Below, in pieces: positions 55,091 to 63,860 of a stretch of DNA of 64,000 nucleotides; positions within the stretch are counted from its first letter, which is position 1; the number at the start of each line of letters is the position of its first letter. A program made the translations under genes and the position numbers. The notes under the pieces were generated by a model. The model was not told the DNA's origin and did no database searches. It was given only the letters and a program-made list of their open reading frames with translations. Origin of the DNA: Azospirillum lipoferum 4B (GTDB lineage: Bacteria > Pseudomonadota > Alphaproteobacteria > Azospirillales > Azospirillaceae); assembly GCF_000283655.1 (NCBI RefSeq), contig NC_016622.1, positions 2,244,501 to 2,308,500 of the forward strand, given 5' to 3'.

Positions 55091-56545
55091 TCAGTCGGCG
55101 GCGGAGGACTCCACCGGCGGCACGCGCAGTTCCGTCGCCTGCAAACGGCGCGGGCTGTGGTCCAGGGGCTCCAGCAGCGGCATCTCCGCCCCCTCCGGTG
55201 CGGCATGCAGGTCGCGGAACCGGCGCGCGCTGACCAGCACCCGCGATTCCAGCGTGCCGACCGCGCTGTTGTAGCAGCCGACGGCCTTGTCCAGCTGCCC
55301 GCCCAGCTTCTCCATATGGCCGCCCAGATCGGACAGGCGCTTGTACAACTCCGCCCCCAGCGCGCTGATTTCGCGGGCATTGTCGGCCAGCCGCTCCTGC
55401 CGCCAGCCATAGGCGACGGCGCGCAGCAGCGCGATCAGCGTGGTCGGGGTGGCCAGGATGACGCGGTGGTCGATGCCGGCCTCGATCAGCGCCGGGTCCT
55501 GTTCCAGCGCCGCGGAGAAGAAGTTCTCGCCGGGCAGGAACAGCACGACGAACTCAGGGCTGTCGTCGAACTGGTCCCAGTAACCCTTGGTGCCGAGTTG
55601 CTTCATATGCTCGCGCACATGGCGGGCATGGCGGACCATGCCGTCGCGCCGCGCGCCGTCCTCCGCCGCCTGGACACCGTCGAGATAGCCTTCCAGCGGC
55701 GTCTTGGCATCGACCACGATGGTCTTGCCGCCGGGCAGCGTGACGATCAGGTCGGGGCGCAGCCGGCCGCTGTCGACCGACACCTGTTCAACGAAATCGC
55801 AATGGTCGAGCATGCCGGCCATCTCGCAGACCCGGCGCAGCTGGATTTCGCCCCAGCGCCCGCGCGCCGCCGGGGTGCGCAGCGCCCGGACGAGGTTGCC
55901 GGTCTCCGTCCGCAGCTGGCTCTGGGTTTCCACCAGCGACAGCACCTGCTGCTTCAACCCCTCATAGGCGCCGGCACGCGTGCTTTCCAGCTCGCGAATC
56001 TGGCGGTCCATCGCCTCCAGCGACTGGCGCACCGGATCGACGATGGCGGCGATGGCGGTCTGGCGCTTGTCCAGATCGCCCTTCGCCTGCTCCTGAAAGC
56101 CGGCCAGCGTCTCCCGCGCCAGATCGAGGAAGCTGCGGTTGTTCTGGTGCAGCGCCTCCGCCGACAGGGCCTTGAAGCTGTCGGCCAGCGCCGCCTGGGC
56201 GCGCTCCAGCAGGGCCATCTTCTCCGCCGCCGCGGTCCGTTCGGCCTCCAGCCGGGTCGACAGCTGGGCGTGGCGTTCGCGGGCGTCGGCGACCTCGCCA
56301 TGCAGGCGGGCGATCTGGTGGTCGCGCGCCTCGATCTCCTCACGCAGGTCGTCCTCGGTCCGCTCGGAGAGGTCGAGGCGGGTGGCGAACTCCGCATGCA
56401 GGGCGGCAGCCGCGGCCTCCGCCCGGCCGGCGGCGGCGCGCATCACCGCCCAGGCGATGGCGGTGCCCAGCAGCAGGCCGGCCGCCAGCCCGATCGCCAG
56501 CGACAATCCATCGACCACCATCCCGTTCACCAGAAACTGCGTCAC
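55091..56545 (-). CDS. rmuC: DNA recombination protein RmuC
   Basis: 484 residues. An N-terminal membrane anchor (LSLAIGLAAGLLLGTAIAWAV), a long coiled coil (about 50-190), and the RmuC nuclease-like domain with ALRTPAARGRWGEIQLRRVC, LRPDLIVTLPGGKTIVVDAK, LGTKGYWDQF, EFVVLFLPGENFFSAAL. The PD-(D/E)xK-like centre (RPDL ... VDAKTP) is intact. In E. coli it limits inversions at short inverted repeats; biochemical detail is scant. GTG start after GGGGGAGC. Single gene. Confidence 0.95.
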   Translation of the reverse strand: MTQFLVNGMVVDGLSLAIGLAAGLLLGTAIAWAVMRAAAGRAEAAAAALHAEFATRLDLSERTEDDLREEIEARDHQIARLHGEVADARERHAQLSTRLEAERTAAAEKMALLERAQAALADSFKALSAEALHQNNRSFLDLARETLAGFQEQAKGDLDKRQTAIAAIVDPVRQSLEAMDRQIRELESTRAGAYEGLKQQVLSLVETQSQLRTETGNLVRALRTPAARGRWGEIQLRRVCEMAGMLDHCDFVEQVSVDSGRLRPDLIVTLPGGKTIVVDAKTPLEGYLDGVQAAEDGARRDGMVRHARHVREHMKQLGTKGYWDQFDDSPEFVVLFLPGENFFSAALEQDPALIEAGIDHRVILATPTTLIALLRAVAYGWRQERLADNAREISALGAELYKRLSDLGGHMEKLGGQLDKAVGCYNSAVGTLESRVLVSARRFRDLHAAPEGAEMPLLEPLDHSPRRLQATELRVPPVESSAAD

Positions 56546-56715
56546 ACCCGCTCCCCCACCCCTGCCCCACAGCTGCCCAACACTTGAAACGGGCACAGCC
56601 TATCGGAACGAAACGCGAATTGGAACGGGTCGCGAACAGACCGAATGACGCGGCATTGCCCAGCCGCCGCTTTCCGCGCTTGCCCTATCACGGCCGCGGC
56701 GCCATATCGGAAGCC

Positions 56716-57324
56716 ATGCCGAACGACAAGACTCCCGACACCGATTCTCCCGACAGCAAATCCCTCGACTGCGGCCCCGGCTGCGGCGGCCCCCGCGTCC
56801 GCGCCATTCCGCCCGGCGAGGACCGCGAGCGGCTGATGTGCCCGGACTGCGGCTATATCGCCTATCAGAATCCGCTGATCGTCGTCGGGGCGGTGGCGAC
56901 CTGGGAGGATGGCCGCATCCTGCTGTGCCGCCGCGCCATCGAGCCGCGCAAGGGCTTCTGGACCCTGCCCGCCGGCTTCATGGAGGAGCGCGAGAGCACC
57001 CGCGAGGGCGCCGCCCGCGAAGCCTGGGAGGAGGCGCGCGCCCGCATCGACATCGATCATCTGCTGGCGATCTACGACATCCCGCGAATCAGCCAGGTGC
57101 AGATGATCTTCCGTGCCCGCCTGCTATCGCCGGACGTGGAGCCCGGCCCCGAAAGCCTGGAGGTCGGGCTGTTCGCCTGGGACGAGATCCCCTGGGGCGA
57201 GCTTGCCTTCCCCACGGTGATCTGGGCCCTGCGCGAGCATCGCGACCGGCTCGGCCGCAGCGATTGCGCCCCCGCGGTCAACCCCACCCCGGACGCGCTC
57301 GCCCGCTGGGAACGGATGCTGTAG
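56716..57324 (+). CDS. Nudix hydrolase with N-terminal zinc ribbon (NudC-like)
   Basis: 202 residues. An N-terminal Cys motif (CGPGC, then CPDC) forms a zinc ribbon (Nudix_N_2), followed by the Nudix box GFMEERESTREGAAREAWEE preceded by GFWTLPA. This is the layout of ADP-ribose/NADH pyrophosphatase-type Nudix proteins, shorter than NudC; the substrate is unknown. The ATG follows CGGAAGCC. Convergent with the ChaN-PDZ gene, with 8 bases between stops. Confidence 0.87.
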   Translation: MPNDKTPDTDSPDSKSLDCGPGCGGPRVRAIPPGEDRERLMCPDCGYIAYQNPLIVVGAVATWEDGRILLCRRAIEPRKGFWTLPAGFMEERESTREGAAREAWEEARARIDIDHLLAIYDIPRISQVQMIFRARLLSPDVEPGPESLEVGLFAWDEIPWGELAFPTVIWALREHRDRLGRSDCAPAVNPTPDALARWERML

Positions 57325-57332
57325 CGGACGGC

Positions 57333-58550
57333 CTACCGTCGCTCCGCCGGAAACTTCGCCACCAACTCCTGCTCGGCGCCGTCGCGCCGGATGGTCAGCG
57401 GCAGCCAGGTGCCGGGCGCCTGACGGCGGATGACGGCGACCAGATCGGCCGGCGCCCGCACCGCGCTTCCGGCGGCGGCGAGGATGCGGTCGCCGCTGCG
57501 CAGGCCGGCCGCCGCGGCAACGCTGCCGTCGCTGACCGACCCCACCGTGATGCCGTCCGGACCGGGGTCGAGCTGCACGCCCAGCCGCGGCCGCTGCGGT
57601 TCGGCATCCTCGCGGGCCGGTCCAAGGCCGAAGACCGCATCGGCGATGCGCCCGTCCAACTCGTCGCAATCGCGGTCGGCATCCCAGGGCAGCAGCACGG
57701 CGGCATCGGCGATGCCGAGGTCGGCCAGCTGGTGCGGAACGCCGTCGCGGTAGAGGGTATGGCCCTGCCCCAGGATCCCGACGACGGCGCGGCCGGTGGT
57801 GCGGCGGGTCTCCGCGATCTTCTCCGCCATCGCGCGGTCCCAGACGCTTTGCGCCTCGATGAAGCGCTTGGCGGCATCGGAGGGGGCGGCTGCCTGCGAC
57901 TCCGAGCGATCATGCGTCGCCAGCGTTTCGGTCAGGCGGCTGCGGTAAGTTTCCGTCGGGGCGGCAGGGGTGCCGACGCCCTCGCGCTCCGCAGCCGGGA
58001 TGGCGGCCCAGCCGTTGCGGGCGGTGCGGCTGATCAGCGAGCGTTCCACATTCAGCGCCACCACCGGCAGTCGGTGCAGGCGGGCGAATTGCAGGATCGG
58101 CAGGTAGAAGGCCGGATCGAATCCCCAGACCGTGCGCCAGTCCGTCTCCTTCAGGAACTCGCTTTCCGTCAGCTCCCCCGCCACCCAGCGGTCGAGCACC
58201 AGCTGCAAGCGGCGCGGCAGCATCTCCATCCCGATGGCAAGGTCCGGGTTCAGCGCATGAAGGCCTGCAAGGGTGTGGAGCTGCCAGCGGTGATGGTCGG
58301 CCTTGTCATGCTGCTCCCCCAGCAGCACGACCGGCGCATCGGCGAGCCGGCGCAGCAGCGGCACCGGCTCCACCGCCGTCCCGGTGCCGTCGGCCCACAC
58401 GCCCGGCGGCACGCAGCCGGTGCGCGCCGCATCCTCCGCCCGGACGCCGGATGCGGCAACGAGGGACAGCGCCGCGAAGACCAGCGGAACGAGGCGGGGA
58501 AAGCTACGGATGATCTGGCGCGGCAAGGGAGGCTCCGTCGGCGCAGGCAT
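57333..58550 (-). CDS. ChaN family protein with PDZ domain
   Basis: 405 residues. Signal peptide (PRLVPLVFAALSLVAASGVRA), then a ChaN/haem-binding uptake domain (VVLLGEQHDKADHHRWQLHT; ALNPDLAIGMEMLPRRLQLV; FYLPILQFARLHRLPVVALN; VGILGQGHTLYRDGVPHQLA) and a C-terminal PDZ (about 300-385, LGVQLDPGPDGITVGSVSDG). Campylobacter ChaN binds haem; here the first residues of the mature protein include no lipobox Cys, so it is likely periplasmic, not a lipoprotein. The ChaN-PDZ fusion may couple substrate recognition to proteolysis control. ATG 58550. Confidence 0.85.
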   Translation of the reverse strand: MPAPTEPPLPRQIIRSFPRLVPLVFAALSLVAASGVRAEDAARTGCVPPGVWADGTGTAVEPVPLLRRLADAPVVLLGEQHDKADHHRWQLHTLAGLHALNPDLAIGMEMLPRRLQLVLDRWVAGELTESEFLKETDWRTVWGFDPAFYLPILQFARLHRLPVVALNVERSLISRTARNGWAAIPAAEREGVGTPAAPTETYRSRLTETLATHDRSESQAAAPSDAAKRFIEAQSVWDRAMAEKIAETRRTTGRAVVGILGQGHTLYRDGVPHQLADLGIADAAVLLPWDADRDCDELDGRIADAVFGLGPAREDAEPQRPRLGVQLDPGPDGITVGSVSDGSVAAAAGLRSGDRILAAAGSAVRAPADLVAVIRRQAPGTWLPLTIRRDGAEQELVAKFPAERR

Positions 58551-58792
58551 TGCGCCAAGGTTGGACCTGCCGGACCCAAGGTCAATGGCGAACGCCACCG
58601 ATTGCGTCGTTCGGCCGCGCCGAAGATCCGCGGCGGATGACAGGCGGGGCGTCGGCGGGTAGGATCGGCGCCGGCGGTGGACAGACGGCGGATGGTGGCC
58701 TTCCGCGCCGGCATCCGTAAACTCCCGAGGCCGTTCCCAGGGCGTCCGCTTTCCCCGCCCGACCGCAATCATTCGTGAAGCGCACCGCCGCC

Positions 58793-59530
58793 ATGCCGCA
58801 CCGCAAGACCGTCATTCTCACCGGCGCCAGCCGGGGTATCGGACACGCCACCGTCACCCGGTTCAGCAATGAAGGCTGGCGCGTGATCTCCTGCTCGCGC
58901 GAGGATGTGCCGGAGCATTGCCGGCGCGATCCCAACTGGACCCATCACATCCCGGCCGACCTGTCCGATCCCGCCAGCCGCGCCGCCTTCGTGGAGGAGG
59001 CGAACAAGGCGCTGGACGGCGGCCCCCTGCATGCCCTGATCAACAACGCCGGCATCTCGCCCAAGACCCCGATCAAGGAGCGGCTGGGCTGCCTGAACGG
59101 CTCCATCGAGGGCTGGCACCGGGTGTTCGAGCTGAATTTCTTCGCTGCGCTGGTTCTGGCCCGCGGCTTCGCCGCTCCGCTGTCGAAGGGCAAGGGGGCG
59201 ATCGTCAACGTCACTTCCATCGCCGGCCATTCGGTGCACCCCTTCGCCGGCTCCGCCTATTCCACCTCCAAGGCGGCTCTGTCGGGCCTGACCCGCGAGA
59301 TGGCGGTGGAGTTCGCGGAGATCGGCGTCCGCGTCAACGCCGTCGCCCCCGGCGAGATCGAAACGGCGATGACCGGCCCCGAATACGACGTGCTGATCCC
59401 GCGCATCCCGCTGAAGCGCATGGGCACGCCGGAGGATGTCGCCGCCGTCATCTTCTATCTCTGCGGCCCGGATTCGGCCTACGTGACGGGAACGGAGACC
59501 TTCATCACGGGCGGGCAGCATCTGTTCTGA
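58793..59530 (+). CDS. SDR family oxidoreductase
   Basis: 245 residues. Rossmann motif GASRGIGHATV, structural motif INNAG, Ser in VTSIAGHSVHP, catalytic YSTSK and the C-terminal GTETFITGGQ: a classical short-chain dehydrogenase/reductase. It acts on alcohol/ketone pairs with NAD(P); the substrate is unknown. It is divergent from the ChaN gene. The ATG at 58793 is taken; a GTG at 58775 has no ribosome-binding site. Repeat copy 3 follows the stop. Confidence 0.92.
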   Translation: MPHRKTVILTGASRGIGHATVTRFSNEGWRVISCSREDVPEHCRRDPNWTHHIPADLSDPASRAAFVEEANKALDGGPLHALINNAGISPKTPIKERLGCLNGSIEGWHRVFELNFFAALVLARGFAAPLSKGKGAIVNVTSIAGHSVHPFAGSAYSTSKAALSGLTREMAVEFAEIGVRVNAVAPGEIETAMTGPEYDVLIPRIPLKRMGTPEDVAAVIFYLCGPDSAYVTGTETFITGGQHLF

Positions 59531-59547
59531 GGGGGCTTCGGACGCTT

Positions 59548-59695
59548 GCCCCCTCCCCATCCCTCCCCCGCTCTCGGTCGGCCAAAGGCCGATCCGATCG
59601 AGGGAGAGGGGGCAGGACGCTTGCCAGCGTGGCTTGGCTGCCGAAGCCGCGGCAGTCCCCTCTCCCTCGAAGAGGGGGAGGGTTAGGGAGGGGGC
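59548..59695. repeat. GC-rich palindromic intergenic repeat, copy 3
   Basis: 148 bp. Left end GCCCCCTCCCC and right end AGGGAGGGGGC, with the shared blocks CCCTCCCCCGCTCTCGG-like, GGCAGTCCCCTCTCCC and GAGGGTTAGGGAGG. The centre (GGTCGGCCAAAGGCCGATCC) is a variant of that in copy 2. It separates the convergent SDR and aminotransferase genes. Confidence 0.82.
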
Positions 59696-59725
59696 ATCGT
59701 CAGCCACCCCCCTCGCAACCGAACG

Positions 59726-60889
59726 CTACTTCCCCGCCTTCCAGGCGATCAGCCGCCGCGCCGCCTCGGCGATGGTTTCCTCCGACCCGGCGAAGCTGAA
59801 GCGCAGGAAACGCCGGCCGCGGGCGGTGTCGAAATCGATGCCCGGAGTGCAGGCGATGCCCGTCTCCTCCAGGATCTGTTTCGCCAGCGCCTCGCTGTCG
59901 TCGGTCATGTCCGACACGTCGGCATAGATGTAGAAGGCGCCGTCCGCCGGCGCCATCCGGGTGAAGCCCGCCTTCGGCAGTTCCTCCAGCAGCAGGGCGC
60001 GGTTGCGGGCATAGCGGGCGACGTGGCCGTCCAGTTCCTCCGTGCAGTCGAAGGCGGCGACCGCCGAGACCTGACTGAGGGTCGGCGCCGAAATGAACAG
60101 GTTCTGCGCCAGACACTCGACCGAACGCAGCAAATCGTCCGGCACGATCATCCAGCCCAGCCGCCAGCCGGTCATCGAGAAATACTTGGAGAAGCTGTTG
60201 ACCACCAGTGCCTGATCGTTCACCTCGGCCGCGGTGACGGCGTCGGTGCCATAGGTCAGCCCGTGGTAGATCTCGTCCGACACCATGCGGACGCCGTTGG
60301 CGCGGCACCAGTCGGACAGCGCCGTCAGTTCCTCCCGGCTCAGCATCGTGCCGGTCGGGTTGGCCGGGCTGGCGACGATCAGGCCCTGCACCGGCTCGTC
60401 CAGCGCCTCCAGCAGTTCGATGGTCGGCTGGAAACGGTGCTCCGGCCCGGTCGGCAGCTCCACCGGGACCACGCCGGCCGCGGTCAGGGTGTGGCGGTAG
60501 GCCGGATAGCTGGGCGACGCCATCGCCACCCGGTCGCCCGGATCGAAGGCGGCGAGGAAGCCCAGCTGGAAGGCACCCGACGACCCGGTGGTGACCACCA
60601 CCCGCCGCTCCGGCACATCGACGCCATACCGGTCCTTGTACCATTTGGCGATGGCCGCACGCAGCGGCGGGATGCCCAGCGCCCCGGTATAGCCAAGCGG
60701 ATCGCTTCCCACGACGGCGGTGGCCGCCGCCTGCACCACGCCCTTCGGCGCACCGGTGGAGGGCTGCCCCACCTCCATATGCAGAACCTCTAGCCCGGCG
60801 GCCTCGCGCTCCGCCGCGGCGCGCATCACTTCCATCACGAAGAAGGGCGGAATGGCGCCCCGCTTGGAAACCTTGGGCTGCTTGCTCAT
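59726..60889 (-). CDS. class I/II pyridoxal phosphate-dependent aminotransferase
   Basis: 387 residues. Fold-type I: HMEVGQPSTGAPKGV, LGYTGALGIPPLRAAIA, VVVTTGSSGAFQLGFLAAFD, SPANPTGTML, VSDEIYHGL and the PLP lysine in NSFSKYFSMTGWRLGW, with the closing Arg in GRRFLRFSFAGSEE. It is similar to aspartate/aromatic aminotransferases and to AlaA-type enzymes; the amino-donor specificity cannot be read. It lies 48 bases downstream of the gamma-glutamyltransferase-like gene on the same strand. Confidence 0.93.
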   Translation of the reverse strand: MSKQPKVSKRGAIPPFFVMEVMRAAAEREAAGLEVLHMEVGQPSTGAPKGVVQAAATAVVGSDPLGYTGALGIPPLRAAIAKWYKDRYGVDVPERRVVVTTGSSGAFQLGFLAAFDPGDRVAMASPSYPAYRHTLTAAGVVPVELPTGPEHRFQPTIELLEALDEPVQGLIVASPANPTGTMLSREELTALSDWCRANGVRMVSDEIYHGLTYGTDAVTAAEVNDQALVVNSFSKYFSMTGWRLGWMIVPDDLLRSVECLAQNLFISAPTLSQVSAVAAFDCTEELDGHVARYARNRALLLEELPKAGFTRMAPADGAFYIYADVSDMTDDSEALAKQILEETGIACTPGIDFDTARGRRFLRFSFAGSEETIAEAARRLIAWKAGK

Positions 60890-60937
60890 GATCGTCCGTC
60901 TCTAGCTCTCTTTTTTGGGCGGGCCGCTATTCGCGGT

Positions 60938-62257
60938 TCAGTCCCGCTTGCGTTCGCTTTCCACCGTCAACGCCAGGCTGTTGGCGCGCGGATCGGTCGC
61001 CGTCTGGCAATAGCGCACTCCGTCCTCAATCGACACCCGGCAACCGACGAAGCTGACCCGCCCGGGAATCGATTGCGGCCGCGCGGCCTGGATCTGCGGC
61101 GCGGTGGATTTCTCCTCCAGTCCCGACGGCAACGCCACCGACAGCAGGGCGGCCGGACCGGCGGCGGGGCCGTCATTGCCCCCGGCTGTGCCGACGCCGG
61201 CGAACAGGGTGCGGCCGATGATGGAATTGGCGATCAGGGCCGGCGCGCCGAAGCCGCCGCGGTCCACCCCCTGGGCCACCAGCATGCCGGTGCCGGGAAT
61301 GCCGCGGCCGGTGCCGAAGGGCGCCCCCTGGGTGAAGGCGCAGGCGGCGCCATTCTCGTCCGGATCGATCACCATCACCCCGGCACCGGCGGCGGTGGCG
61401 CCGGCACCGGTGGCGCCCAGCAGCTGTGCGGCGCGGGTCGCCCGCTCGGCCGGCGGCAGGGCGGCCACCGCCTTCCAGGCCTGGATAATCGCTGCGCCCG
61501 AGTCAGGCTCGGTCGTGTCGGGAACATGCAGGTCGCTGATGTCGAAGGGCACCGTCAGCGTGGCGCCGACACGCGGCTGGTAGGCGCGCAGCTGCGCCGG
61601 GTCCAGCCCCATGCCCTGGGCGACCGTCGCGGCGAGCGGCCCGGCATAGAAGGCGCCCACCCCCTGGCGGCGCAGCACCGACAGGGTCGCGGCCAGTTCT
61701 GGTTGGGCAGCGACGGTGCCGACCGCCGGCGTACCGGCGCCCAGCAGGCGGCGGCGCGCATCGGAATCGGCGGCCAGACGCCCGCCGAATGCGCTCAGAT
61801 CCTGAACCAGAGCACGGCTGAGACCGGGGGAGAACTGGGCCAGCTGTTCCGCCGGGGCGACAACCTGCTCCCACCGCAGCACGCCGGCCGAGGCCTGGAC
61901 GGCATACAGGCCGCGCGCCATCGCCGGCATGCCGACGCCGCCGGCACCGGCAGGTCGCGGCAGGAAGTCGATGGTGCGCGCCTTCTTGGAAGCGGCGTCG
62001 AACAGCACGCAGACACCGCCGCCGGTCAGCCCGACGCGCGACGGCAGGCTGGCGGTCATCGCCAGCGCCATCGCCGCCACCGCGTCGCCGGCCTTGCCGC
62101 CCTGGGCGAGGATGTCCCGGCCGATCCCGGCGGCATAGGGTTCGTCGGCGACGACGAAGCTCTGGACCGTCGCGTCGGTCTTGAACTTCGTGTTGACGCA
62201 GCCGGCCAGCAGTGATGCAGCTATGGCAACCGCGCCCAACCCTCGCCAGATTCGCAA
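60938..62257 (-). CDS. gamma-glutamyltransferase-like lipoprotein (probably inactive)
   Basis: About 439 residues with a lipobox (SLLAGC), so a predicted lipoprotein. The Ntn-hydrolase GGT fold is recognisable (GGKAGDAVAAMALAMTASLP; GGGVCVLFDAASKKARTIDF; RGIPGTGMLVAQGVDRGGFG), but where the family has the Thr-Thr-His nucleophile region before a V-x-D strand, it has GAGVMVID with Gly at the nucleophile position. It therefore lacks an obvious self-cleavage Thr. The C-terminal 60 residues are unusual. Its start is uncertain: TTG 62257 gives a clean lipoprotein signal; a GTG at 62329 abuts the divergent M48 start. Confidence 0.72.
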   Translation of the reverse strand: MRIWRGLGAVAIAASLLAGCVNTKFKTDATVQSFVVADEPYAAGIGRDILAQGGKAGDAVAAMALAMTASLPSRVGLTGGGVCVLFDAASKKARTIDFLPRPAGAGGVGMPAMARGLYAVQASAGVLRWEQVVAPAEQLAQFSPGLSRALVQDLSAFGGRLAADSDARRRLLGAGTPAVGTVAAQPELAATLSVLRRQGVGAFYAGPLAATVAQGMGLDPAQLRAYQPRVGATLTVPFDISDLHVPDTTEPDSGAAIIQAWKAVAALPPAERATRAAQLLGATGAGATAAGAGVMVIDPDENGAACAFTQGAPFGTGRGIPGTGMLVAQGVDRGGFGAPALIANSIIGRTLFAGVGTAGGNDGPAAGPAALLSVALPSGLEEKSTAPQIQAARPQSIPGRVSFVGCRVSIEDGVRYCQTATDPRANSLALTVESERKRD

Positions 62258-62330
62258 GCGAGTGTATCGCGGTCCGGAGTTCCGCCGGTTCCGCGCGGGG
62301 GTCCGCTGTTCAAAGCCGGAGGTCGTCACG

Positions 62331-63701
62331 GTGCGCAAGCCCAGCAGGCTGGTTTCGGTCGTCGCCATCATGTCCATGTGTCTGATGTCGCTGGTGTGGG
62401 GAGCGCCACCGGCGAGCGCGCAGCGCCGCTCGGACATGCAGATCCTGGGCGACGCCGAGACGGACCATATCATCCGCAAGATGGCCCGGCCAATCTTCCA
62501 GGCAGCCGGCATCGACCCCGAGTCGGTGCAGATCCTTCTGGTCAACGATCCCTCGGTCAACGCCTTCGTCGCCGGCGGGCAGAACATCTTCCTGCACACC
62601 GGGCTGCTGCTGAATGTCGACGACGCCGACCAGCTGCTGGGCGTCATCGCGCATGAGACCGGCCACATCTCCGGCGGACATCTGGTGCGCGGGGCGGAGG
62701 CGATGGACAACGCCTTCCTGTCCTCGCTGCTCGGCATGGGTCTGGGCGTCATCGGCGGCCTTGCCTCGGGCAATGCCGGCGCGGGTGCGGCGGGCGTCAT
62801 GCTGGGTCAGCATCTGGCGGAGCGGAACTTCCTGTCCTTCTCCCGCACGCAGGAGGCGTCGGCCGATCAGGCCGGCCTGTCCTTCCTGGAGCAGTCGGGC
62901 ATCTCCGCCAGGGGGATGGCGGCCTTCCTGGAAAAGCTGGGCGTCGGCGAGCCGTTGATGAACGACCGCGATGCCGGCTATCGCCTGACCCACCCGCTGA
63001 CCCGCGAGCGCATCGAGGCGGTGAAGGCCTTCGTCGCCCGGTCCCGCTATGCCGACGCGCGGCTGCCGGCGGCGACGGAGTCCGACCTGCGGCGGCTCCA
63101 GGCCAAGCTTTACGGCTATCTCGATCCGCGCGGCGCGCTCCAGCGCTACAAGGCGAACGATCCGTCGCCCGCCGCCCGCTACGGCCGCGCCTATGCCTAT
63201 TTCCGCCAGGGCGACGTCAGGCAGGCGACCCCGCTGGTCGACGGCCTGATAGCGGACGAGCCGCGGAATCCCTACCTGCACGAGATGAAGGGCGACCTGA
63301 TGCTGCAGACCGGCCGCGCGCCGGATGCGGTGGCTCCCTACCGCAAGGCCATCGAGCTTGCCGGTTCCGAAGCCGGAACGATCCGCGTCTCCCTTGCCCA
63401 TGCCCTGCTGGAGCAGCGCGATCCGCGGCTGGCCGACGAGGCGCTGAAGAACCTGCAGATCGCGGCGAAGGGCAAGGCCCAGTCCGCCTTCCTGTGGCGG
63501 CTGACCGCCCAGGCCTGGAGCATGAAGAAGAACGACGGCATGGTCGCCTATGCCACCGCCGAGGAAGCGCTGGCGAGAGGCGACATGCCGATGGCCAAGG
63601 CGCAAGCCGAGAGGGCGGAAAAGCTGCTGCCCGCCGGCTCGCCGGGCTGGCTGCGCGCCCAGGACATCCGCGGCCAGACCGGCGGCGACAGGCCACGCTG
63701 A
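62331..63701 (+). CDS. M48 family metalloprotease with TPR tail (BepA-like)
   Basis: 456 residues. Signal peptide (MRKPSRLVSVVAIMSMCLMS), then the M48 core with HETGH (108-112, zinc) and a third ligand Glu in EASADQAGLSFLEQSG, followed by TPR-like helices (about 280-450). BepA/YfgC is periplasmic and checks assembly of outer-membrane beta-barrels and LptD; this protein has the same layout. GTG start with CGGAGG 8 bases upstream, the strongest ribosome-binding site in the divergent region. Confidence 0.92.
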   Translation: MRKPSRLVSVVAIMSMCLMSLVWGAPPASAQRRSDMQILGDAETDHIIRKMARPIFQAAGIDPESVQILLVNDPSVNAFVAGGQNIFLHTGLLLNVDDADQLLGVIAHETGHISGGHLVRGAEAMDNAFLSSLLGMGLGVIGGLASGNAGAGAAGVMLGQHLAERNFLSFSRTQEASADQAGLSFLEQSGISARGMAAFLEKLGVGEPLMNDRDAGYRLTHPLTRERIEAVKAFVARSRYADARLPAATESDLRRLQAKLYGYLDPRGALQRYKANDPSPAARYGRAYAYFRQGDVRQATPLVDGLIADEPRNPYLHEMKGDLMLQTGRAPDAVAPYRKAIELAGSEAGTIRVSLAHALLEQRDPRLADEALKNLQIAAKGKAQSAFLWRLTAQAWSMKKNDGMVAYATAEEALARGDMPMAKAQAERAEKLLPAGSPGWLRAQDIRGQTGGDRPR

Positions 63702-63738
63702 TCGTGGTCGGACGGGTCATATGACGAAAGCGTCCTTC

Positions 63739-63782
63739 CGGTAACGCAACGGTCACCGAACCGTCCCCGCAACGTCACCGCC
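63739..63782 (+). promoter_or_regulatory. candidate Pho box: four 11-bp direct repeats
   Basis: Four consecutive 11-base units of the form nGTnAC/CC-CGnn: CGGTAACGCAA, CGGTCACCGAA, CCGTCCCCGCA, ACGTCACCGCC. Periodicity and the GTCAC core resemble PhoB boxes (tandem 11-bp CTGTCAT-type repeats). It lies about 79 bases before the next start codon, followed by CTATTC as a possible -10. Confidence 0.4.
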
Positions 63783-63860
63783 GCTTGCTATTCCGCGGAC
63801 ATCGAGCGCGTCATCCACACCCCCGGTCCCGACGCGCGGTTCCGTCCACGGAGTTCCCGC

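Noticed and set aside
58769-59707. Minus-strand frame through the SDR gene and repeat copy 3
   Set aside because: Antisense to a clear SDR with intact motifs; it stays open only because of high GC content.
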